A stretch of DNA of 49,638 bases, taken from the NCBI GenBank assembly GCA_900547005.1, contig URER01000015.1:1-49638 (forward strand), written 5' to 3'. Under the pieces are notes generated by a model, which was not told the origin of the DNA, did not search any database, and saw nothing but the letters and a program-made list of their open reading frames with translations. Source of the DNA: an uncultured Prevotella sp. GTDB taxonomy: Bacteria > Bacteroidota > Bacteroidia > Bacteroidales > Bacteroidaceae. The position numbers and the translations under genes were made by a program. Below, in pieces: positions 33,780 through 42,482 of this stretch (position 1 is the first letter of the stretch; each line of letters starts with the position of its first letter).

Positions 33780-34658
33780 ATGAATTTTTTCAAGGCTTTG
33801 TTCGGAGGAAAGGTTGAGACCTCCGAAGAGAAAAAGAAAGAAGACGAGGCTAAGAATTTCGACGTGTTGAAGTATGACGGTGTGCGCGCCATGCGCTCCG
33901 GACAGCTTGATTACGCTACAAAATGCTTCCGGCACGCTCTCGAAATAAAGGATGATTTAGAGATACACGACTATCTTTCGCAGGTGCTGATACAACAAAA
34001 TGAGTTGACCGATGCCTACGATGAACTTCGGAAACTGGCCGATGCGCAACCCGATAACCAGCAAATCTTCATCCGTATGGCTAATGTGGCATATATGATG
34101 GAAGACTATGTGGCTATGGGCGACGCTTGTGAGAAGGCTCTGCTCATAGATAGGGAAAATCCGCTGGTGTCATATCTCTATGCGAGAGCAAGCAAAGGGC
34201 AGGGGGATGTGGTAAATACAATTGCAATGCTGACACGCGCCATCACGCTTGATGATAAGTATGGCGATGCATATCTGTTGCGAGGCGAGACTCTCTTGGC
34301 TATGGGCGACGTGCAGGGTGCCGAAAGCGACACGCAATGGCTGATGGACAACACGCAGGACAACGAGGATGTGCTGATGCTGAAAGCCAGGTTGGAACAC
34401 GCAAAGGGCAATGCAGACGAGGCCGTTAATGTATATAATAAAGTGATAGATGTCAATCCGTTCTCCATCGAAGCCTACAAGGAGCGTGGAGCGTTGCTCA
34501 TGGAGACCGGCGACAAGGAAGGCGCGACGGCTGATATGCAAAAGGTGCTGGAGCTGAGTCCGAAGGATATTGCCGACATAAACGGTGATTTCAGTTCAGA
34601 AGGCATAGAGGCGAAGACACGCAAGGCCTACGCCAACAATCCGCTGGGATTGGGATAG
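33780..34658 (+). CDS. Cytoplasmic TPR-repeat protein
   Basis: A 292-residue protein without a signal peptide. After a charged start (EEKKKEDEAKNF) at least six tetratricopeptide-type helix pairs follow, with typical spacing of about 34 residues, for example GQLDYATKCFRHALEIKDD, NELTDAYDELRKLADAQPDN, KGQGDVVNTIAMLTRAITLD and GNADEAVNVYNKVIDVNP. Such proteins act as scaffolds. Partner and process are unknown, although cotranscription with the secreted protein at 33187 suggests a link. Confidence 0.85.
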   Translation: MNFFKALFGGKVETSEEKKKEDEAKNFDVLKYDGVRAMRSGQLDYATKCFRHALEIKDDLEIHDYLSQVLIQQNELTDAYDELRKLADAQPDNQQIFIRMANVAYMMEDYVAMGDACEKALLIDRENPLVSYLYARASKGQGDVVNTIAMLTRAITLDDKYGDAYLLRGETLLAMGDVQGAESDTQWLMDNTQDNEDVLMLKARLEHAKGNADEAVNVYNKVIDVNPFSIEAYKERGALLMETGDKEGATADMQKVLELSPKDIADINGDFSSEGIEAKTRKAYANNPLGLG

Positions 34659-34742
34659 GGCAGTCGGGACTCACAAATGAAAGCATAATAATCAGGAAAA
34701 CTACCAACTGAAACAAAACATTGAAAAAATATTAGCAAATGT

Positions 34743-34774
34743 TTGTGAGTCTCAAATAAAAATTATACTTTTGC
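34743..34774 (+). promoter_or_regulatory. Promoter of the aromatic amino acid operon
   Basis: TTTG at 34743-34746, 20 bp, TACTTTTG at 34767-34774. The transcript would start about 20 nt before the leader-peptide start. Confidence 0.75.
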
Positions 34775-34800
34775 AACCAACAATAAAAAGAGAATACATT

Positions 34801-34878
34801 ATGAGTAAGTCATACGCATACTTTTATTACTTTTATTTTTACTTTGCAGGGAACTGTGAAGCGGGAAGTTGCGTGTAG
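34801..34878 (+). CDS. Phe/Tyr-rich attenuator leader peptide
   Basis: A 25-codon frame of which residues 5-15 (YAYFYYFYFYF) contain six Tyr and four Phe. It is followed by AGNCEAGSCV and a stop. It lies between a consensus promoter and a terminator that precedes prephenate dehydratase, as expected for a leader that senses charged tRNA-Phe and tRNA-Tyr. Ribosome stalling at the aromatic codons would leave the antiterminator half 34856-34866, inside codons 19-22, unoccupied. Confidence 0.9.
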   Translation: MSKSYAYFYYFYFYFAGNCEAGSCV

Positions 34879-34955
34879 ATTTCAACTTATGACAAGATAA
34901 ACCTTTAAGAAGGTAACATCAAAGTCCCGCTTCACGTACTGAGGCGGGATTTTTT
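34856..34955 (+). promoter_or_regulatory. Attenuator: antiterminator and terminator
   Basis: GTGAAGCGGGA (34856-34866, within the leader peptide) is exactly complementary to TCCCGCTTCAC (34925-34935), forming the antiterminator. The same TCCCGC can instead pair with GCGGGA at 34944-34949, with extra TCA/TGA pairs, followed by six T, forming the terminator. The two are mutually exclusive. Translation to the leader stop would cover the first arm and favour termination. Stalling at Phe/Tyr codons would favour read-through into pheA. Confidence 0.88.
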
Positions 34956-34967
34956 GATAACAAAGAT

Positions 34968-35804
34968 ATGAAGAGAATAGCAATACAAGGAGAAATCGGG
35001 TCGTTCCACGACATTGCGGCCCATCAGTATTTTGAAGGCGAACAGATACAGATAATATGTTGCGCTACATTCGAGCAGGTGTTTGAGAACATCAAACGCG
35101 ACCCGACGGTAATCGGTATGCTGGCGATAGAGAACACCATTGCAGGCAGCCTGTTGCACAACTACGACCTGCTGCGTATGTCGGGCACCACCATCGTGGG
35201 CGAGCATAAGTTGCACATACAGCATTCTATATGCTGCCTGCCCGAAGAAGATTGGTCAACGGTGCGCGAGGTGCATTCACACCCGGTGGCCTTGATGCAG
35301 TGCCGTGCCTTTTTGGCTAATCATCCCGACATGAAAGCTGTCGAGTCCGAGGATACCGCCGGTTCCGCACAATATATATCAGAGCATAAATGCCACGGTT
35401 GGGCGGCTATTTGTCATGCCGAGGCCGCGCATATTTATGGAATGAAGGTGTTGCAGGACAGCATAGAGGACAACAAGCACAACTTCACGCGCTTCCTCGT
35501 GGTGTCGGCTCCGCAAAAGGCCGACTTTATGCGTCCGTTGGAAAAGACCAACAAGTCGAGCCTTGTGTTCTCGCTTCCTCACGACGAGGGCAGCCTTAGC
35601 AAGGTGCTCACCATCTTGTCGTTCTACAATATCAACCTCACGAAGATACAATCCCTGCCGATTATCGGTCATGAATGGGAATATATGTTCTATGTTGATG
35701 TTACCTACGACAACCTTACCCGCTACCGTCAGTCGATAGATGCAATAATGCCGCTGACAAAGGAATTGAAAATATTGGGAGAATATAAGGAAGTGAAGAG
35801 TTAA
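34968..35804 (+). CDS. pheA: Prephenate dehydratase with ACT domain
   Basis: A 278-residue cytoplasmic enzyme converting prephenate to phenylpyruvate for phenylalanine. The catalytic half begins IAIQGEIGSFHDIAAHQYF and contains the family motif near HNFTRFLV (TRF near 173). The C-terminal ACT domain (about 190-278) has LTKIQSLP where many homologues have the Phe-binding ESRP, so feedback control may differ. There is no chorismate mutase domain; that activity is fused to the DAHP synthase two genes downstream. It is the first gene after the Phe/Tyr attenuator. Confidence 0.95.
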   Translation: MKRIAIQGEIGSFHDIAAHQYFEGEQIQIICCATFEQVFENIKRDPTVIGMLAIENTIAGSLLHNYDLLRMSGTTIVGEHKLHIQHSICCLPEEDWSTVREVHSHPVALMQCRAFLANHPDMKAVESEDTAGSAQYISEHKCHGWAAICHAEAAHIYGMKVLQDSIEDNKHNFTRFLVVSAPQKADFMRPLEKTNKSSLVFSLPHDEGSLSKVLTILSFYNINLTKIQSLPIIGHEWEYMFYVDVTYDNLTRYRQSIDAIMPLTKELKILGEYKEVKS

Positions 35805-35902
35805 GAATGATGAATGAAGAGTGATGAGTGAAGAATCCGTTGCCAATAAGGCATTTGCCAGAACTCCCGGACTCCAGTCTCCTGCTTACTAAAAATAGAA
35901 AT

Positions 35903-37075
35903 ATGAAACAGATAATACCGGCCGACCGTCTTTCTACGGTACAAGAATACTACTTCTCGCGCAAGCTCAAGGAAGTGGCAAAGTTGAATGCCGAGGGCAA
36001 AGACATCATAAGTCTTGCCATCGGAAGTCCAGATATGCCGCCATCACAACATACAATCGACAAGCTGTGCGAGGTGGCCAACGACCCGAACGCTCATGGC
36101 TATCAGCCCACGATGGGTACTCCTGAACTCCGTTGCGCAATGGTGGGCTTCTATAAGAAATGGTATGACGTGGACCTCGATCCGCAATCAGAAGTACTTC
36201 CGCTTATCGGTTCAAAGGAAGGCATCCTGCACGTAACCCTTGCGTTCGTCAATCCCGGCGACAAGGTGCTTGTGCCCAATCCCGGTTATCCCACATATAC
36301 ATCACTGAGCAAGATTCTCGGTGCGCAAATCGCGAACTACAACTTGCGTGAGGACAACGGTTGGCAGCCTGATTTCGATGAACTTGAAGCCATGAATCTC
36401 GACGGCGTGAAACTGATGTGGACGAACTATCCCAATATGCCGACCGGAGGAAACGCACAACGCGAGACCTACGAGCGGCTGGTGAAGTTTGCACAAGACC
36501 ACGGCATTGTGGTGGTGAACGACAATCCCTATTCCTTCATCCTCAACGACAGCCCAATGTCGCTGTTGCAGGTGCCGGGTGCGAAGGACTGCTGCATTGA
36601 GTTCAACTCGATGTCGAAGAGCCATAATATGCCGGGATGGCGTGTCGGTCTTTGCGCATCCAACCCGACATTCATCTCATGGATATTGAAGGTGAAGTCG
36701 AACATCGACAGCGGAACGTTCCGCGGATTGCAGCTTGCAGCCGCTGAGGCCTACAATAAGAATACGGCTGAGTGGCACCATGAGGCAAACAACACGACCT
36801 ATCGCCGCCGTCGCGACATTGCCGAACAGATAATGGCAACTCTCGGATGTACATTCGACCCTTCACAGGTGGGTATGTTCCTTTGGGGACGCATCCCTGA
36901 CCGCTATGCGGATTGCGAGGAACTGACAGAGAAGGTACTGCATGATGGCCGGGTGTTCATCACTCCCGGATTCATCTTCGGCTCAAACGGTTCGCGCTAC
37001 GTACGCATCTCGTTGTGTGCGAAAGACGAAAAATTGAAAGAAGCGTTGGAGAGAGTAAAGAATTTGAGCTTATGA
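35903..37075 (+). CDS. Class I aminotransferase (PLP)
   Basis: A 390-residue fold-type I pyridoxal-phosphate enzyme. Starting at the Met at 35903 (KQIIPADRLSTVQEYYF) fits the family; the frame is open 75 bp further upstream but that stretch is intergenic repeat. GSPDMPPS, then NPGYPTY and the PLP lysine Lys239 in MSKSHNMPGWRVG are visible. Between pheA and DAHP synthase-chorismate mutase it probably transaminates phenylpyruvate, hydroxyphenylpyruvate or prephenate. The family (LL-diaminopimelate/aspartate-type) does not settle the substrate. Confidence 0.9.
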   Translation: MKQIIPADRLSTVQEYYFSRKLKEVAKLNAEGKDIISLAIGSPDMPPSQHTIDKLCEVANDPNAHGYQPTMGTPELRCAMVGFYKKWYDVDLDPQSEVLPLIGSKEGILHVTLAFVNPGDKVLVPNPGYPTYTSLSKILGAQIANYNLREDNGWQPDFDELEAMNLDGVKLMWTNYPNMPTGGNAQRETYERLVKFAQDHGIVVVNDNPYSFILNDSPMSLLQVPGAKDCCIEFNSMSKSHNMPGWRVGLCASNPTFISWILKVKSNIDSGTFRGLQLAAAEAYNKNTAEWHHEANNTTYRRRRDIAEQIMATLGCTFDPSQVGMFLWGRIPDRYADCEELTEKVLHDGRVFITPGFIFGSNGSRYVRISLCAKDEKLKEALERVKNLSL

Positions 37076-37167
37076 GGTTCTTCTAAAAAGACATTCGTCT
37101 GAACTTTTGAGCTCCTGAACTCCAGTCTTCTGACTACTTATAAAATGAAATTAATATAATAACAGAT

Positions 37168-38232
37168 ATGGAATTAGAATTACAACCATTAAATTTACCG
37201 AGTGACAATGAGCGTCCTTTCGTCATTGCAGGTCCGTGTTCGGCCGAGACGGAGGAACAAGTGATGACAACCGCGACACAACTCGCACAAAAAGGATGCC
37301 ATATCTTCCGTGCAGGTGTGTGGAAACCGCGTACTAAACCGGGCGGATTCGAGGGTAATGGTGAGATGGCACTGCCCTGGATGAAGCGTGTTAAGGAAGA
37401 AACCGGTATGCTTGTATCTACCGAAGTGGCTACGCCGGAACACGTGGAACTTGCCCTGAAATACGGCATCGATATCCTATGGATTGGAGCGCGCACTACC
37501 GCCAATCCGTTTGCCATGCAGGCACTCGCCGACTCTTTGCGCGGTATCGATGTCCCCGTGTTCGTAAAGAACCCTGTGAATCCCGATTTGGAACTTTGGA
37601 TTGGAGCTATGGAGCGCATCAACCAAGCCGGCATAAAACGGATGGCAGCCATTCACCGCGGCTTTTCAAGCTACGATAAGAAAATATATCGCAACTTGCC
37701 GATGTGGCAGATACCTATAGAACTTCATCGCCGCATCCCAGAACTGCCTATCATTTGCGACCCAAGCCACATAGGAGGCCGTCGCGAACTCATCGCACCG
37801 CTTTGCCAACAGGCAATGGACCTCGGTTTTGAGGGCCTTATCGTAGAGAGTCATTGCAATCCCGATTGCGCATGGAGCGATGCAAAGCAGCAGGTTACGC
37901 CCGACGTACTCGACTACATCCTGTCGTTGCTCGTAATCCGCGATGAGACAAGCACCACAGAGGACATTCAGATACTTCGTAAGCAGATTGACGAACTCGA
38001 CAACGACCTGATGTCTCTCCTCGCCAAGCGTATGCGTGTGTGCCGTGAGATAGGTCAGTACAAGAAGGAACATAATATGACGGTATTGCAGGCAAACCGC
38101 TACAATGAGATTTTGGAGAAGCGCGGAGCACAAGGCGCACTCTGTGGAATGTCGGCCGACTTTATTGCGCAAATCTTTGAGGGTATTCACGAGGAAAGCG
38201 TGCGTCAGCAATTAGAAATTATTAATAAGTGA
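37168..38232 (+). CDS. DAHP synthase-chorismate mutase fusion
   Basis: A 354-residue bifunctional enzyme. Residues 1-260 form a DAHP synthase of the KDO8P-synthase-like type: VIAGPCSAET, then FRAGVWKPRTKPGGFEG, DILWIGARTT, and DPSHIGG. It condenses phosphoenolpyruvate with erythrose 4-phosphate. Residues about 265-354 form an AroQ-type chorismate mutase helix bundle (QILRKQIDELDNDLMSLLAKRMRVCREIGQYK). The fusion thus covers the first shikimate step and the branch to prephenate, and the mutase domain may give feedback control of the synthase. It lies between the aminotransferase and tyrA. Confidence 0.95.
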   Translation: MELELQPLNLPSDNERPFVIAGPCSAETEEQVMTTATQLAQKGCHIFRAGVWKPRTKPGGFEGNGEMALPWMKRVKEETGMLVSTEVATPEHVELALKYGIDILWIGARTTANPFAMQALADSLRGIDVPVFVKNPVNPDLELWIGAMERINQAGIKRMAAIHRGFSSYDKKIYRNLPMWQIPIELHRRIPELPIICDPSHIGGRRELIAPLCQQAMDLGFEGLIVESHCNPDCAWSDAKQQVTPDVLDYILSLLVIRDETSTTEDIQILRKQIDELDNDLMSLLAKRMRVCREIGQYKKEHNMTVLQANRYNEILEKRGAQGALCGMSADFIAQIFEGIHEESVRQQLEIINK

Positions 38233-38387
38233 GTTGACGAGTAGTTTTTTAGTTGACAAGTGGACGGGGTGATACTTTAGGTGATAAGTGGACGGGTATA
38301 CAAGTTGCTTGCTTTGTTAGCGGTAGCTGTTTGACAATTAACTCATCCATTTGTCAACTAAAGTATCAACTTATATACTCGTCAACT
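38232..38387. repeat. Mixed inverted repeats between aroG-type gene and tyrA
   Basis: AGTTGACGAGTA (38232-38243) is complementary to 38376-38387, AGTTGACAAGTGGA (38251-38264) to 38346-38359 with one mismatch, and GTGATACTTTAG (38269-38280) to 38358-38370 with one mismatch. Built on a GTTGACRAGT motif, these fill most of the 190-bp gap. No T-run follows. They may be a decayed mobile repeat or structured mRNA. Confidence 0.6.
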
Positions 38388-38422
38388 TGTTCTCTTGTCA
38401 ACTTTAAGTATCCTTTTAGAAA

Positions 38423-39220
38423 ATGAAGATATTAGTGTTAGGCGCAGGCAAGATGGGAAGTTTCTTCATCGACCTGCTGAGTTTCGACCATGAAGTCGGA
38501 GTGTATGAGAAAGACCCCAAGCGGTTGCGCTTCACGTATAACTGTCAGCGCTTTCAGACTCTTGAGGAGATAAAGGAGTTCAAGCCCGAACTCGTCATCA
38601 ATGCCGTAACGGTGAAATACACCATTCCCGCATTCGAGGAAGTGCTGCCATATCTGCCGAAAGAATGTATCATCAGCGACATCTCGTCGGTGAAGACAGG
38701 TCTGAAAGAATGGTATGAGAAGAGTGGCCACCCGTTTGCCAGTACGCACCCGATGTTCGGTCCAACCTTTGCCAACCTCAACCAGCTATCCGAGGAGAAC
38801 GCAATAATCATCACCGAGGGCGATTACATGGGACGCATCTTCTTCAAAGACCTGTATAGCCGTCTCGGACTGAATATCTACGAATACACCTTCGACGAGC
38901 ACGACCGCACCGTGGCCTACTCATTGAGTATCCCCTTCGTCTCCACCTTCGTGTTCGCTGCCGTAATGAAGCATCAGGACGCACCCGGAACAACCTTTAA
39001 ACGCCACATGGGAATAGCCAAAGGCGTGCTCAACGAGGACGATTATCTTTTGCAGGAAATCCTCTTCAACCCATACACCCACGATCAGGTGGCACAGATT
39101 CGCACCGAGTTGAAGGAACTTTTGGAGATTATCGACAACAAGGACGCTGCCGGTATGAAGGCTTATCTTACGAAAATCCGCAACAATGTGAGGCGGGATA
39201 TCGAGATAAAGAAGCAGTGA
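38423..39220 (+). CDS. tyrA: Prephenate dehydrogenase
   Basis: A 265-residue NAD(P)-dependent enzyme oxidising prephenate to 4-hydroxyphenylpyruvate for tyrosine. The nucleotide fold starts ILVLGAGKMGSFF, and ISDISSVKTGL (near 91) and the substrate His in ASTHPMFGPT (near 113) follow. There is no chorismate mutase or ACT domain. As last biosynthetic gene of the attenuated operon it explains why the leader carries Tyr as well as Phe codons. Its stop overlaps the next start. Confidence 0.93.
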   Translation: MKILVLGAGKMGSFFIDLLSFDHEVGVYEKDPKRLRFTYNCQRFQTLEEIKEFKPELVINAVTVKYTIPAFEEVLPYLPKECIISDISSVKTGLKEWYEKSGHPFASTHPMFGPTFANLNQLSEENAIIITEGDYMGRIFFKDLYSRLGLNIYEYTFDEHDRTVAYSLSIPFVSTFVFAAVMKHQDAPGTTFKRHMGIAKGVLNEDDYLLQEILFNPYTHDQVAQIRTELKELLEIIDNKDAAGMKAYLTKIRNNVRRDIEIKKQ

Positions 39221-40248
39221 GACTTGATTCGTATACCCTGAGATGGCTCTCATTTTCATTGCTCCTGTTGCTTGCGGCTACAGCTTCCGCTCAGCAGGAG
39301 AGACTTACCGTTGTGGAGTATAACGTGGAAAATCTCTTTGATTGTACCCACGATACATTGAAGAATGATATAGAATTTACTCCCGACGGGACACGTCATT
39401 GGAGCCATTATCGTTATTGGCAGAAGCTGAACCATATAGGGCAGGCTATACTCTCTTGCGGAGAAGACTCCGGCAAGTGGGCATTGCCCGACATCGTAGC
39501 GTTGTGTGAGGTCGAGAACGACACGGTGATGTACGACCTTACACGGCGTTCTCTTTTGCGCAAGGCTCATTATGATTATGTCATGACCGACTCGCCCGAC
39601 CTGCGGGGCGTCGATGTGGCACTTCTCTATTCGCCCTTTTCCTTTCACCTCATAAACCATTATCCTTTGCGTGTCCGCCCGCTAAAGGACATGAAGCCCA
39701 CCCGCGACATCCTTTATGTCTCGGGAGAGTTGATAACGGGCGACACCCTCCATGTCTTTGTCGTTCATGCTCCGAGCCGTTCCGGGGGCGAGCATAGTAC
39801 CCGGCCATACCGTCTGCACGTGGCTCGACGCCTTGTAGAGTCTGTAGATTCCATACATCAACTTTCTCCCGACGCCCGCATCATTGCTCTCGGCGATTTC
39901 AACGACTATGCCGACGATGCCTCCTTGTGTCATATCTATGTTCATGGCGGTATGCGGAATGTTTCAAAAAACGCCCGTGGAAGCAATGGCGCGAAGGGTA
40001 CATACCGCTATCATGGCGAGTGGGGCAGTCTCGACCAGATTCTCGTTAGCGAGTCTTTATCGCCTTCTGTGTATTCTTGCAGCGTCCACGATGCCCCTTT
40101 CTTGATAGAAGAAGACCCGAAATATGGTGGCGTTCGTCCCAAACGATTCTTTATCGGCTATCATTACAATGACGGTTACAGCGACCATCTGCCTTTAGTT
40201 CTGAAACTGATGTCGGGCAGAGATATGATAAGTGAGGATGAGGAATGA
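39217..40248 (+). CDS. Exported endonuclease/exonuclease/phosphatase-family protein
   Basis: A 343-residue protein with a GTG start overlapping the tyrA stop (GTGA), so translation is coupled. The signal peptide has core LSFSLLLLLAATASAQQ. Metal-site motifs of the family are present: VVEYNVENLFD near 31, ALCEVEND near 95, LGDFNDYADD near 225 and SDHLPLV near 326. It probably cleaves phosphodiester or phosphomonoester bonds outside the cytoplasm. The substrate (nucleic acid, lipid or other) cannot be told. Its link with aromatic biosynthesis is only positional. Confidence 0.88.
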   Translation: MRLDSYTLRWLSFSLLLLLAATASAQQERLTVVEYNVENLFDCTHDTLKNDIEFTPDGTRHWSHYRYWQKLNHIGQAILSCGEDSGKWALPDIVALCEVENDTVMYDLTRRSLLRKAHYDYVMTDSPDLRGVDVALLYSPFSFHLINHYPLRVRPLKDMKPTRDILYVSGELITGDTLHVFVVHAPSRSGGEHSTRPYRLHVARRLVESVDSIHQLSPDARIIALGDFNDYADDASLCHIYVHGGMRNVSKNARGSNGAKGTYRYHGEWGSLDQILVSESLSPSVYSCSVHDAPFLIEEDPKYGGVRPKRFFIGYHYNDGYSDHLPLVLKLMSGRDMISEDEE

Positions 40249-40352
40249 GGATGGGGGGATTGGGAATACTTCATGTGTATTTTTTTTATTTATGATTGAA
40301 AGCAAAAAACATAAAATTTGAAGGGAATATGCTGTATGTCAGCGAAAATGTG

Positions 40353-40384
40353 TAACTTTGCGTATTGACATATATGCCATATAT
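40353..40384 (+). promoter_or_regulatory. KilA-N gene promoter and overlapping dyad
   Basis: TAACTTTG at 40353-40360 fits the -7 box. ATATATG-C-CATATAT at 40370-40384, a perfect 15-bp dyad, would overlap the transcription start and lies 6 bp before the ATG at 40391, a position suited to repression. Confidence 0.5.
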
Positions 40385-40390
40385 GAAATA

Positions 40391-41206
40391 ATGTCTAAAA
40401 TTATCGTTCAAAATACACCCATCACTGTTCTTTCATTAGAAGAACAGGATTATATCTCCCTCACAGATATGGCAACTGCTAAAGAGGGCGATAATCGTTC
40501 TGCCGATATAATCAAGAATTGGTTACGAAACCGCTACACGATTGAATTTCTTGGTACTTGGGAGGTGATTCATAACCATGATTTCAAAGTGGTCGAATTT
40601 GACCACTTTAGAATGAGTGCAGGTTTGCCGTCCTTTGTGTTGAGTGCATCGGAATGGATAGAACGCACAAATGCAATCGGAATAATAGTGAAGAAAGGTC
40701 GCTATGGAGGCACATACGCACATAAGGACATTGCCTTTGAATTTGGGTCTGCAATAAGCGTGCCGTTCAAACTTTATCTTATCGAGGAATTTCAGCGGTT
40801 AAAGACGGAAGAACAAAGATTATTGGGTTGGTCGGCGAAACGCGAATTGTCGAAAATCAACTATCGCATACATACCGATGCCATAAAGCAGAACCTTATC
40901 CCTGCGGAAGTTACTCCGGCACAGGCAAGCATCATCTATGCCAATGAAGCTGATGTACTCAATGTGGCGATGTTCGGTGTGACGGCAAAGCAATGGCGCG
41001 AAGTCAATCCCGACCTCAAAGGAAATATACGCGACTACGCCACAGTCAATGAACTTATCTGCCTGTCGAATATGGAAAATCTCAACGCGGTTTTCATCGA
41101 GCAGGGCATGACGCAGAGCGAGCGTCTTGTGAAACTGAACCAGATAGCCATTCATCAGATGAGCGTCTTGGAAAGCGGAGACAACGATAGGAAGATGCTA
41201 AAATGA
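40391..41206 (+). CDS. KilA-N domain protein
   Basis: A 271-residue protein from the Met at 40391 (SKIIVQNTPITVLSL). The N-terminal KilA-N domain, a DNA-binding fold of phage antirepressors, shows DYISLTDMATAK, then IIKNWLRNR and FLGTWEVIHN. SASEWIERTNAIGIIVKKGRYGGTYAHKDIAFEF is the diagnostic second half. A helical C-terminal region (about 130-271) contains TAKQWREVNPDLKGNIRDYAT. Bacterial chromosomal members are common and are found alone; no other phage genes are near. The role in transcription control is inferred. A start 33 bp earlier is possible but lies in the dyad region. Confidence 0.9.
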   Translation: MSKIIVQNTPITVLSLEEQDYISLTDMATAKEGDNRSADIIKNWLRNRYTIEFLGTWEVIHNHDFKVVEFDHFRMSAGLPSFVLSASEWIERTNAIGIIVKKGRYGGTYAHKDIAFEFGSAISVPFKLYLIEEFQRLKTEEQRLLGWSAKRELSKINYRIHTDAIKQNLIPAEVTPAQASIIYANEADVLNVAMFGVTAKQWREVNPDLKGNIRDYATVNELICLSNMENLNAVFIEQGMTQSERLVKLNQIAIHQMSVLESGDNDRKMLK

Positions 41207-41220
41207 AAAAGTAGCAGAAG

Positions 41221-41442
41221 ATGTTGGGTGGCACGGTGTTGACTATTCTGGTATATGTGGAATTATTTTTGTTCGGCATATACTATGGCGTGATAAATAA
41301 CAGTTTATGGCGGTTGCATCTACAATACAATTATCCAATAGAAAGCCAAAAGTTCGCAGTAGATGTGGTATCTATAATGATGTGGGGGAATTTGATATTA
41401 GCATTATTCATATTTATCTGCTTATGGAAGAAAGAGGGGTAA
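41221..41442 (+). CDS. Small two-helix membrane protein
   Basis: A 73-residue frame with hydrophobic segments at about 4-25 (GTVLTILVYVELFLFGIYYG) and 50-69 (IMMWGNLILALFIFICLW), ending KKEG. It is separated by 14 bp from the KilA-N gene and by 3 bp from the following lipoprotein, so it is probably cotranscribed. I recognise no family. Spacing to both neighbours supports it as a real gene. Confidence 0.6.
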   Translation: MLGGTVLTILVYVELFLFGIYYGVINNSLWRLHLQYNYPIESQKFAVDVVSIMMWGNLILALFIFICLWKKEG

Positions 41443-41445
41443 TAA

Positions 41446-42174
41446 ATGAAGTTGACCGATAAGAGATTTTGGATATTGCTCATTCCTATAATTATAATAT
41501 CCTGTAATAGCAACTCTAAGGAAGTCAATGCAGATTCTGATGTTGCAGTTGCGCAAGCTGTTTTTTCGGTAGAAAAAATCAGCAAAGAGGAGTATATACA
41601 GGCGGATAGCACATCCGATGATTATAATATCTATCCTCAACGTGTGGATTCTATTGCTCAATATGACGTTTTGAATAAAATTTTTCAAGACGCAAGAGAA
41701 CAAATAGTTGATTTGGATTCAGTTGATGGGTGTGCGATATCTGAATATGTAACAGACGATGAATTATATCGTATTGATAATCTGCTATATTATCCCGGTT
41801 TGAAATTAGTTGGTTTCAAGGCCCCTATGGACTATCATAACAATACCGTGTGGTGGTATGATTCAACAAACGGCAAGCTAATCATAAGAACATTATTTGA
41901 ACCAATAGCAGTGAACAAAAATGGCATTTATGTTTGTCAAGTTCTTGATGATTGCGATATAAAATTAGACTTGCATTTCTTTGAGAAGCGAGGAAATATG
42001 ATTTATGAAATACAAGCCTACAAGAACACTGATTATAGTGGAAACTACAGTCTGTTTACATTTGAGGATGAACATTATAAGCAGATTTTTTGGCACAAAA
42101 ATAATCGTCTATATTTGCGTTCTTATGATATTAGCCACCACGAAATGGTTTATTTGAAGATTTCGCTGAATTGA
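41446..42174 (+). CDS. Lipoprotein of unknown function
   Basis: A 242-residue protein with a type II signal sequence (lipobox IISC, Cys20, then NSNSKE). The mature part is acidic, AT-rich in codon use, and shows strand-like segments (LVGFKAPMDYHNNTVWWYDST, IYVCQVLDDCDIKLDLHFFEK). It is not similar to any family I recognise. It starts three bases after the small membrane protein, so the two may work together at the envelope. The AT-rich composition differs from the aromatic and ffh genes on either side and may reflect transfer. Confidence 0.65.
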   Translation: MKLTDKRFWILLIPIIIISCNSNSKEVNADSDVAVAQAVFSVEKISKEEYIQADSTSDDYNIYPQRVDSIAQYDVLNKIFQDAREQIVDLDSVDGCAISEYVTDDELYRIDNLLYYPGLKLVGFKAPMDYHNNTVWWYDSTNGKLIIRTLFEPIAVNKNGIYVCQVLDDCDIKLDLHFFEKRGNMIYEIQAYKNTDYSGNYSLFTFEDEHYKQIFWHKNNRLYLRSYDISHHEMVYLKISLN

Positions 42175-42482
42175 CACATGATTAGTGAAGTGTGGAAAGA
42201 GCTTTATAGCGCGACGCAAAGCAGGCGTCTTGATGATTTGAGTGTCGGAGATAGTTGTCGAGAAATTACTTACCACTGCTGAAAATCAATGCCATATCCA
42301 ATTCAAGAAACAGCGAGGTACAAACTACGTTAATTCGTAGCTAAAACATAAGGAAAAAGCTGGGAAATCGTGCGATGAAATCCTCATCGCATTCTTTTTG
42401 CTTAAAATTATAGTTATAATTTTTTCTTAAAGAGGTCATTTGGCAACAACTTATAGCTAAAATTTTAAATGGTTTGTTTCTC

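Noticed and set aside
42178..42282. A 34-codon frame (start MISEVWKELYS) after the lipoprotein
   Set aside because: Too short, no recognisable family and no ribosome-binding context. It may be a gene remnant but cannot be supported.
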